From positions 1,178,001-1,242,000 of the forward strand of contig JAYJMM010000025.1 in the NCBI GenBank assembly GCA_037349105.1: 64,000 nt of DNA, written 5' to 3'. The notes beneath the pieces were generated by a model. That model was given only the letters and a program-made list of their open reading frames with translations. It searched no databases and was not told where the DNA came from. Shown here piece by piece: positions 39,796-50,900 of this stretch (position 1 is its first letter; every line of letters starts with the position of its first letter). The DNA is from Limnomonas spitsbergensis. Lineage: Eukaryota > Chlorophyta > Chlorophyceae > Chlamydomonadales. Both the position numbers and the translations under genes were made by a program.

Positions 39796-41970
39796 CGACG
39801 AACTCTTGATTACTGACTGAAAACTGGCGTCGACAATCTATAAGTAGTATATTCATGGATCTCTCAACCCCAAGCAACGGTAATTATGAGGGAAGACAAA
39901 GCAAATCTACTGCAAGTGACAAGATGCTGTTGCGCATGTAGACCTCTTGGGGAGTCGTGTATACCAATTGTACGAGGGCGTCCAGAATCAAAGCCTCAAT
40001 GTACCGGTATACGGTACTTGTTTGCCTAAATCTCTCGGCTATGCTTGCTCCATGACCTGTGTGTGGGCGTGTGGCGGGTTTGCTATGTCATGAAGCATTC
40101 CAGCCACTGTTTATGGTGCACATTCAGCTTCAATTCAGCTACATGACGGCCCCCGGCTGGGTGGCTTGGTTTTGCATGCACGGCTGCTTGAGCTGCCGGC
40201 CTTAGGCCGGTCAAGATTCGGCCCCCCCATTGGCCCAGTGGATGGTGGCTGCCCGACAGCCTCCCAAAGGCAGTCTGGTGTAGCCTAAAAGAAACACGGA
40301 ATCAAACGTCATGTAAGCTTACAGGATACAAGTCTCAAAGTACCATTTATTTTTACCTACATTACTTTATACCTAAATTTCACCTACATTTCACCTAAAT
40401 TACTTGTTACCCAAATTGCATTTGCTCCAGGACCTGTGTTTGGCGGGTTCGTAACGCGATAAGGCATGCCGGCGTCTCTTATGCTTCCAGAATGAGAGGG
40501 ATGTCCGAGCCCTCTCATGCTCGTGTGATTAAAAACAACGGTTGATCTCCTGCTCTTGCTCATGTGTGATTCTACTCTGCACTGCTGCAGGAAACGAAAG
40601 GGTTACTCAGGTGTGGGGTCATGCCGGGGCAAGATGACTAGAATCCAGCGCAACAGGTCATGCCATGGCATAATCACTGGAATTCAATCCAGGGCAACTG
40701 TGGCTGGGGTACTCGGGGTACAGGGCAGCTAGATGTACATCCGCATTGGAGGCTATCAGCTACGTCGGAAATCACCTGGTCTCTCGATAATCAAACGGTG
40801 TTTATTTTGTTCAATGCGCACCAGGCCAACTTGTGGGGTGGCTGCCGAGCAGCCACCACGGGGTCGATGAGGGGACCTACCTCAACTGGCCTACTGACGG
40901 TTCCACGCTGGCCCACCAGGCCGGGCATCTCCTCTGAGGACCCTGTCACCACGAAACAACAGCGCTGAGTCAGGGAGGCGCCAAGGCACTGAGTGGGGAT
41001 GGCCGGACACGGCTGCTGCGCGGCGGGCGCTTGGGCAGATGATGTTCCTGTGGGCCACTGCCGAGCACGACAGTGGCCGCATAGGACCTACTCTGAGCCG
41101 CAGATGTGGGCGTAGCATGCGCAGCAGGCGGGGGCTGCTTTTTCTTTTGCTTGGACTTGACAAAATGGGAGGCAGGCCGTCCAACCCTGGAAAACCTGAG
41201 ACGCTAACACGAAAAAAACAGCCCGGGTGTGCCTGGGGCCCTCGTCGGCAGCTAAGAGAAGGCGGGAGAGCCCCGATGGCTCCAGTTGGGTGTGGACTGA
41301 GGACTAAAAGTTCGGACTCTGGATGCTAGATTAGGGGACGGCCCCGAGGATCGGACACTGTACAGAGACGCACCCTTATTTCCTCTTTGTCTCCCCACAT
41401 CGCATCTATTGCGAAATATATATATGAATATTGTGAAGAATAAATCGTGACGAATCTGGAAGTTCCGAGGTGGGATGCTTTCTTGTCATGGATAGCTTTC
41501 TGACTCCTGATTGTGTTGTGGGAAAGCTTGTATGTTAGACTAACTGGCCCCAGTGCTTCCTTCTGGCTTTCGACCGTTGCGTCGTAAAGGTTGCGGCGAA
41601 CACTTGCATATTATATTGGAATGGACATTTTGCTTGCATTTATAGCTCTGGATAATTCGACGAGTTGTCTGTTTCGCAACCTATTTGCGAAGTCCTTACC
41701 AGCAGAAATATCCAGCCCTGTTGTCTACTGGTTCCCAATTGTGAGAGACTTGCTCACCTATGGAAACTAGGAGTTCCTACGGCTCAGCTTCTGGACGAAG
41801 ATCTTGCAATGGATAGGCGAAGGACAGTGCGAATTGAGTAACGCGGCGAGGTCGAGCATATCGAGTAGAGCGTATCCTGGTCTGAGGGAGAGATTATGGT
41901 TCAGCCACTCTTCCCAATCTCATATGCAGTCACATGGTTGCATTGTTGCATGTGATGACCACTGCAGAAG
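39796..41970. other. Intergenic with dispersed repeats, no gene
   Basis: A reverse family A copy lies at about 40125-40290 (CAGCTACATG, GGCCGGTCAAG, TGGCTGCCCGACAGCC). The block GCTAACACGAAAAAAACAGCC at 41197 matches 19826. GGTCATGCCGGGGCAAGATG and GGTCATGCCATGGCATAATC (40618, 40656) are a short duplication. No splice-bounded exon seen. Confidence 0.5.
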
Positions 41971-41973
41971 GCA

Positions 41974-44900
41974 ATGGCCCAAGACTATAGGGCTGTAGTG
42001 CGAAGTCTCCCCGACAACGGCCATGGAGGGTTCAGCGATGAAGAAAAGGAGGCAGCCATTGTCAACCTCAACAACAAGTCCGAAGGGGATGCTGGAAGGA
42101 TTATTGCATATCTGGAGGACCTCAACATGCCTGAGATAGGGGAAATCAAACAAGTCCGGGCTTTGCTGAACCCTGGTGAGTGCTTAGGGTTAATTACTTG
42201 TGAGACCTGGCACACTGGCCATCTTGCCTTGCCTAGCCGATCCTCAATTGTGCACACCTGGATCCCTCCGAAGTCCGCGTGCCCCACTTGCGCCTGTTAC
42301 TGTGCAGATGAGGCTAGGATAGGGCGCCGAAGGGACCTTGAACAGGGATTCCGCTGTGGCCCTTGACTGGCCAGGGCTGTTGATCGGCGGGTGGTGCCCC
42401 AATACACCCCCATGCGCCCCCTCCAAAGCTGCCGCCGGGCCCACATGCCCTGGAGCATGAGCCCTGTTTCTTTCAACACCCGCCTTTGTTGGGGTTAAAG
42501 GTTGGGGGTCCGAAGGGTTCCTCAACGTGGCCCGACGCCGCAAGGCTGAGAGCTTAACCCCGCTTCAATGCTCCCAAGAACCCAAGCACTATCCCTTGGC
42601 CTCCCATAGTGCAACTTCTGTTCTATTTTTGAAATGTATTCATTGTCTGACACCCTCTGTTTTGCTTGCTGAGTGCAGCTGCAACAGTGGTGGCGGCGGC
42701 ACCGGTGGCGGCCGCAGGTGGGCTCTTGGGTGTGGAGGTGCTGGTGGGTGGGAGGTGGGTCTGAACTGCTGCTGCTGGCATTGCGCTGCTTTCGCACGGG
42801 CAGACGGTGCGCTTGTGGGCATGCGGGCGACGCAGTTTGTCAACCAGCGGCAAGAAGGAGGCGCGCATTGCATGTTCCTCGGGTCCTGCCTTTGGATCTC
42901 GCTTTTGAAGCTTGCTTCAAGCTGGTATTGCAGACTGGCGCTGCAGGGTGCTGTGGCAGCGGTGCAGAGATTGTTGGTCTGCAGCTAGGCGGCCACTTTT
43001 CTGGGGAGAAGTTCAAGCACAGCGCCTTCCTGACTGTGCAGCAATGAACACCAGTTTTCTTCTAGTCACTGCGCATTACCGTTGGACCACCTTTGGCAGG
43101 CCTGCCTGCAGCTGCCAAAAGCCCGTTCGGCCGCAAACAGCCTGTTGACACGCCCTCTCTGCCCCGATTTGTCTGAGCCCATGCTGGCTCTGCCCTGGAC
43201 CCGCGATCTGGCATGTAGAGCCACCTCTTTTATAATCCCCCTCATGCATATTCACTGCTTGCCTTGTGCTTGTTCTTACACAAGGTCCCATGACAAGAGC
43301 ACACTGGGCTGCATCACCATGCATGCACCTTAGTGCAACCCACACTCTCCAACCTCTCCCGGGGAAGCGATACCTCAGCCTCGCCTAGCCATTTATCATG
43401 CACGCAGCACCTGCCGGCCTACAAGGCCTTCGGCATGGCACCAGGCTTTGTGCGTCTGCGCGCAGCAGCTCTGCACGAGTCCTGACCCTTACCCAAACCT
43501 GAACCCTAGCCCCGGGAGGATACCCTTATTTGATCATCTGTGTTTCGGGCAGGGGGCTGTTGGCTTGCCGCACAACAACGATAGCCGTGTGCCCGGAAGA
43601 TAAATGTGTGTACCATGTAAATCACTGTGGATGTTGGAAGGTCTCCCAGTCACGACGACCTCCAGGGGGGGGTGGGATAGGGGAAAACCGTCCCCCTCCC
43701 ACATCCCCTCCCTGTATTTTCCAGATCGCCTAACCCTTTGCTCGTTTTGAACACGTATGCTTCTACATGCGTACCTACTTGTATGCAGGTTGTTAACTCC
43801 AGGTTGTTAACTCGAAAACCCCCAAACGTAAACCCAAGGCATAAACCCTAAAACCGTTAGAGATGAATGATATGCTGTGTACAATGGGGACTGAGCTCTT
43901 GGCGATCTTGAGGGATATGCTGCCGCCGCACAGTTGCATATGCATGCTACAGCGATCCCATCGCATATTCATGGGTGCGGAGCATGCAATTTTGATGCCC
44001 TTTGACGGGCATTGTGACCTTTAAGGCCACCCCTCAAGAGCCGCATCATGCATGTCCACTGCTTGCCCCTTCCATCTGCGAGTTCTCCCGCCCTGCTTGC
44101 GCCGTTACTGCAAACCACGGCATGCTTGCCGCTAGGTGGTTCTGCCTTCCCCTCTCTTTTCTGGTTGGTGCTGACTTTCTCTATCCAGAGTTTGCTTAGC
44201 TCACTCTGAACTGCAGCCCGACACATTGTTTGTTTACCATGTTTGTAGGTGCAGCAACGATGGGCACCGACACTGACGAACCAGGTATGTGGGCGTTGAA
44301 TGACCCTTACACCGTGAATATGAAGGTAATATGTAAGGCTGTTAGGCTCTTTAGGTTTTGCTCCCTTCGCGCACTGCCTCGCCATGCACCTCACCTGTAG
44401 ACCCAGTGTGTAAAGCCCGGCCGGTCCAGCCTATGTCATCGGCCCAGCCCCTCCTCGTGTGGGCACTGCATCCCTCATCCTTACACTTACACGTCTCGCT
44501 CATACTTATTTCTCCGCTTCTGCTGTCCGCCATTCTCCCCTATTGAGATACCTTTATCTAGCAACACTGCCTCCCATTGAGAAGCCCTACCCCCCACTTG
44601 TCCTCGCCCTGAGCCGGGTCGGGTAGCACGAGAAATGTGCACTTTGTATGCACGTGGCCATGTTTTTATTGTCTTAAGCGGGGTTATGACGCATGGATCA
44701 TGCATGGGTAAAGGTGGGGCATGATGCCTGGGCTTTGTGTTAAGTATCGCTTAAAAACTGCTATCTTGTATGTCTCTGCTACTCCACAGCGTGGACGCGC
44801 GTGGAGTCCACCAAGCAGCTCTTGTATGTGGCGTTCGTGCCCTCCATGCATCAAGTGGGCGTGATGTGTCAACTATTGACAGCCGTCTTCACAAGGGTGG

Positions 44901-47900
44901 GGTATCCTCTGTGGCTCTCTGTCGTGACCGCCATCCTTGCATATGTCTTCACCTTCCCCTACACTTACGCGAACGGCACGGAGGCGGGTGCAAAGAACAG
45001 CGCCTTCATAACCTCATGAAGGCGCTGTTCTTTGCACCCGCCTCCGTGCCGTTCGCGTAAGTGTAGGGGAAGGTGAAGACATATGCAAGGATGGCGGTCA
45101 CGACAGAGAGCCACGGAGGACACCCCACCCTTGTGAAGACATCATTTGTGGGGTGTGCGTGGAGTATTTTTTCCGACACCAAATATAAAATGTCCAGCTG
45201 CATATACGCATAGTATGGTAATTTTTGCCTTCGCGACGAATCTGATATTATAGTTATCAACAGGGGTGAGCGCATGAGCGCACCTTATCCCGTTTTACCC
45301 CCTTGGTTTCACGGTACACATTCTTTTTGTTCAAGGTTTTCAAAATATCCAACTTGAGCCTGGCCTGCCACACGCCACCTGGCTAGCCTACACAGTGGGC
45401 ACATGTATTCCCTTCACACTTGGCTTTAACTGGTTGCATCTGGCGTCACCTACTTGCACCTGGTTGCACCTGATATCACACTCACATACAACCACACACC
45501 CGTCCCTTGATCTCCCGCCACAGCGGACATAGCAATTGGTCGTTGCACCTGGCTACATATGGCTTCATCTGGTAACACCTGGTTACACTTGACCTACCTG
45601 GTTACACCTGATATCACTCACACACACACACACCCACACCTGTCCCTTGATCTCCAGCCACAGCGGACATGGCAATGGGTCGTTGCACTCATAGCGCTTG
45701 CGAATCACATCATCGATCTGGTTTACGTATGGTTGGGGAAATGGGACAGGGATGGGATCCCATCATCGATCTGTCGAACGTAGGACAGCGAAAATGGGAC
45801 TGGGATGGGATGGTTGTTGCATAATAAAATGAATAGATAGGCATGGGCAGTGGCTATCGGGCACTCATACCCTTTGCGGATGACATCATATATATGGTGA
45901 CAGCAAGGCAGGAAAAATGGGACAGGGATGGGATGGTTCAACAGGAGAAAGGAATAGATAGGCCGGGGCAGTGGGCCAGTGGCCATTGGGCACTTATAGC
46001 GTTAGCGGATGAAATCATTTATCCGGTGATGCGTCAGGCGAAAGGGAAGAAATAGGCATGGGCAGTGGCCATTGGGCACTAGTAGTGCTTGTGGATGACG
46101 TCATCTACTTGGTGATATGAGGGCAGGGAAATGAGGACAGGGATGGGATGGTTGCAGCAATAGAAAGGGAAGAGATAGGCCTGGGCAATGGCCATTGGGC
46201 ACTCATAGCGCTTGCGGAAAATATCATCTATCTTGTGATATCAGAACAGGGGGGAAGTGGGACAGGGATGGGATTGACGCTAGAGGCGAAATGGAAGAGA
46301 TAGGCCGGGACACACACATCGCTTGCATACTGTATCATCCATCTATTGGACCGGACTGGAAGCAAGACTTGAAAAGTGGGATAAGGCAGAGGATCGAGGG
46401 TTCTGGGGGATTGGGGATGGGTTTTCACGATCATGGCATGAATCTGTGGTGGTAGCATGACAGACGAGGGGGAGGAGGGGCTTCTGGAACCTTGCATGGT
46501 AGCACGATACGGCATGATACGTTGCAATACGGCACAGGTTCAGCCGGTTTGTCCTACAAAAGTGCCACGATACAGATTGTTCACAGGCTGTCTATCAAGG
46601 TGACAGCTTGACTGGTAAGGTAGATGGGGTCAATTAACCGCGCTGGAAAGTATCGAGGAGGCAACCCTGATGTGGAGGTTGCAGCGGTTCATAGCTAGCT
46701 CAGCAGCCGATAGTCTGATGGTGACCATCACGTCGACGGAGATATGCTTTGATTCCAGCAAACAGTGAGATTTGAACCAGCAGTTCAAACAGTGGGATTT
46801 GAACCAGCAGTTTAAACAATGGGATTTGTACCAGCAGTTCAAACAGTGGGATTTGAACCAGCATGTCAAACAGTGGGATTTGAACCAGCAGTTCAAACAG
46901 TGGGATTTGAACCAGCAGTTCAACCAGTGGGATTTGAACCAGCAGTTCAAACAGTGGGATTTGAACCAGCAGTTCGAATAGTGGGATTGGAACCAGCATT
47001 TCAAACAGTGGGATTTGAACCAGGAGTTCAAACAGTGGGATTTGAACCAGCAGTTCAAACAGTGGGATTTGAACCGGCAGTTCAAACAGTGGGATTTGAA
47101 CCAGCAGTTCAACCAGTGGGATTTGAACCAGCAGTTCACTCTGTAGGATTTGACCCAGCTGTTTAACCACTGGGATTTGACCCAGCAGTTCAAAAAGTGG
47201 GATTTGCACCAGCAGTTCATGCAATGGGATTCGAACCAACAGTTCAAAAAGTGGGATTTGCACCAGCAATTCATGCAATGGGATTTGAACCAGCAGTTCA
47301 ACCAGTGGGATTTGAACCAGCAGATCAAACAGTGGGATTTGAACCAGCAATTCAAACAGGGGGATTTGAACCAGCAGTTCAAAAATGTTCAAGCCACCTC
47401 CTGAATTCAGACCAGCAGTTGGGTATGGGGGATATCGGTATCCACACATTTTGCTTTGTGCCAGGTGTTGGGGCCAGGCCAACAACAGGGTTTATATGAG
47501 CTGTTGAATTTGTAACATCAGCTTCTGTTGTGCCGAAACAGCCAAACCAACAGTTGGGTTTGTAAAATCAATTTGTTTTGTGCCAACAGTTGAGTTCAGG
47601 CACAACCGTTGAATGAGTCCTCTGAACACTGCTCCTTCCCTGAACGACACTCCGTCACTCCCCCATGCATCTGAGCATATCTGGGATGCATGGTAGACGA
47701 GTGTACACTTAAGTGTTACACCATTTTACATGAATTGCTTCAACACCTACGCCAAGCTGCGGGGCCACCTGCATCAGCCGCCAGTTGGGGAGTCCTAAGA
47801 GAGCTGCAGCTCCAGCCACTACAGCGAGACTGGTGGGCACATTTCCTCCGCTTCTACAATGCAGCGGTGGCACCGGAGGCACAGCAATACAGCCCTCTCA

Positions 47901-50900
47901 TGGCTCAAGCCATGGCAGCAGATATGATTTGAACTGCATTTTATGAGACTCCCCTTGAGCCTCATATGCTCGCACGGTCACCGCACTGTTGCCGCCATCC
48001 CCCTTGCCGACCTCCCCTGTCTCTACCGCTTCAAACCCTCACCATGTACCGCCTGCGTTCTACCCCCTCAAAAGATGCACTGCCGGCCTCCCATAGTGCA
48101 ACTCCTGTTCTATTTTTGAAATTTAATCATTGTCTGACACCCTCTGTTTTGCTTGCTGAGTGCAGATGCAACAAGGGTGGCGGCGGCACCGGTGGCGGCC
48201 GCAGGTGGGCTCTTGGGTGTGGCGGGAGGGGCAGGTGGGTGGGAGGTGGGTCTGAACTGCTGTTGTTGGCATTGCGCTGCCATCGCATGTGAGACATGGC
48301 ACTCTGGCCATCTTGCCTTGCCTAGCCGATCCTCAATTGTGCACACCTGGATCCCTCCGAAGGCCCCGCGCGCGCTTCGAACCCTCACCATGTACCGCTT
48401 GCGCTCTACCCCCTCAAAAGATGCACTGCCGGCCTCCCATAGTGCAACTCCTGTTCCATTTTTGAAATTAATTAATTGTCTGATATCCTATGTTTTGCTT
48501 GCTGAGTACAGCTGCGACAATGGTGGTGGCGGCACCGGTGGCGGCCGCAGGTGGGCTTTTGGGTGGTGGGATGCACCATGAGGCCCTGCATGGACCCTGG
48601 GATGCAACCTGAGGCCCTGCATGGACATGGTGGCGGGAATGGAGACAGCATCTCGCTCCCTCTCACTCTCTTTTTTGCCGCGGCACTGCCACTCACCCTC
48701 CCCTGTTGCTGCCCTACCCCTGACACTTGCCCTCCCTTGTTGCAGCCCCATTGCCCCCAGCCCGCCCTTGTTGCTGCCCCACACCCACTCACCCGCCCTT
48801 GTCGCTGCCCCGCACCCACTCGCCCGCCCTTGTCGCTGTCCCGCACCCAATCACCCGCCCTTGTCGCTGCCCCACGCCCTCTCACTCGCCCTTGTCGCTG
48901 CCATATTGCCACTGGCTCTCCTTAGAAATGATGCATAGGCCCCTGCCTTGCCTCTTTCTGCCACATCTGTGTGCCCTCTTGTCGCATAGTATGTCAGCCC
49001 CCTGTGTTGCGGATGAGCAGGGTCACTCATCCCCGGAATAAGTCGCAATTTACCTCACCTACGCCTCCCCTAGAGCCCGAAGACCAGAGTGCGGCAAGCG
49101 TGGTGCGTCTGAAGGATCTCTTCTCCTTGAAAGTCTGGCGAGCGCTGCCGAAGGCGAAAGTCTACTGACGGTTCGGGACAGGTGGGTAGTCAGGCTGGAG
49201 AGTGGTGCCACTGTCATGGGCTGACATCTGTGTGTGGCTCAGCTGGCACGAGTGCAGTGCCCCCTGCAAAAGTTGTCCCTTTGGTGCTTTGTTGCCCTAA
49301 ATCTGACCATTAGTACGTCCAGGGCTAATTAGGGGTATATACTTAACCCTACACCCTAATTTCAAACCTTGCACTATAAACCCTTTTGCAGGTGTCTTGG
49401 TGGTGCTGTGTTACTCAGTTACCCAGGCCATGCTGTTGACAAAGTGGAGGGGGAACCTGTCTGTGCTCTTCCGGCAGTTGATCTGCCTTGGCATCATCGT
49501 CTTCGTGAATGCGGTGTCGCTGCTGGTGTCGACTGAGGAAGGTGAGTTGATTAGTTGATTGGGTGGTTGGGTAACCAACTCTCGAAGGTGAGTTGGTTTC
49601 TGGACTAAAACATTGTCAACCCGATGTCTTGGCCGAAGCTATGCACTCAGCAGCTGACCTTGGTCCCCCAACCTGCTGATGAAGGTCTTGAGTCTGGATG
49701 CTGGTTTTGGAGGATGTTCATTGGTCAGCGGGCGCCGATTGGGTGGTCACGTTACTGGTAAGTTCTACCATGCAGCTCTTCAATGCTCAGACCGTGCTAG
49801 TATTTCGGGTTTGACTGGGCCATTGCTTGTGAGTTGTGACGCACAGCTTGACCAAGCCCTCGCTCTGTCATCATATTGACAGGGTCCTCTGTCTTGCGCA
49901 CCCTTTGGGGTGTCACAGATCGCCCCCAACCTTACCCCCTCGTTCCCTCCCCCCCTCGTCCCCCCCTCGTTCCCTCCCCCGACTCGTTCTCTTACACAAA
50001 CTTGGTGTCCCCTTCCTAGGCTCCCCTCAAGGCCCGAAGAGAACCCCTGGCTGTTGGGGGGGCGCATCCCCATTGTTGTGGCGGAGGGTGCCTGGTGGGC
50101 GGTGGTGTTGCTGGTGGGTGTCGTCCCCGGAGGCGTTCTGGCGGTGGCCCTCTTCTTCCTCGGGCAGCGGGGTCTGACGAACATAAGGTATGACGGGCGT
50201 GGCGGCCACCGGGGCGGGTGCACCATTGGGGGCCGTTGCCCGTGAAGAGGTTGGTGGGAAGTTGACCAGAAGGTGTTGGGTGGGGCACAACATTGCTGAG
50301 TGGATAACAAGACAATATCACAAATGTGGAAGTAGGGATCTATGTTCCTTGAGCTAGACGCTGCCTCTCCTTTCCTTACGCACCCCTTAGCCTCATCCCC
50401 CCTCACTGCCCCCTTGCCTCTTCCTCCCTCAACCACCCCCTGCCCTTACCCCCCTCACCGCCCTCCTGCCTCTATTTCCCTTACCCGCCCCCCCCTGTTT
50501 CTGCCTCCCTTACTCGACCCCCCGCCTCTTCCTCACTCTCCCACCCCTACGTTTTTCCCCCCATCCCGCCCCCTATCTCTACCAACCCTTAACTCAACTC
50601 CCCCCTGTCTCAAACAACCCTCACTTCCTCCCTTTACCTATCACACCTGCCCCTCCTGCCTAGACCTCCTGCACTTGCCCCCCTCCCTGCCTGTAGCTCC
50701 CTCATGTGCCCGCCTGCCTGTACCTCCCTCACTCGCCCCTCACGTCTCTACCGGCCTCCTCCGCCCCCCTGCCTTTTCCTCCTTTACCCCTCCCCCCTTC
50801 CTATGCACCCTTTTTCACCCTCACCCCTACCTCCACCTCCCTCACCCGCCCCCCCTGTTTCTGCCCCCCCCCCCCCCCCCTGCCTGTCCCTCCCTCAACC

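Noticed and set aside
46765..47395. tRNA genes suggested by GGTTCAAATCC words
   Set aside because: No A-box, acceptor stem or anticodon arm surrounds the words; they recur every 27 bp.
46630..47499. Frames of 250-261 codons in the 27-bp array
   Set aside because: Same periodicity argument; the sequence is a 9-residue repeat in each frame, with no gene context.
48472..48938. Overlapping Pro/His-rich frames near 48.5-48.9 kb
   Set aside because: They come from the pyrimidine-rich short repeat and the microexon copies; no frame is splice-bounded.
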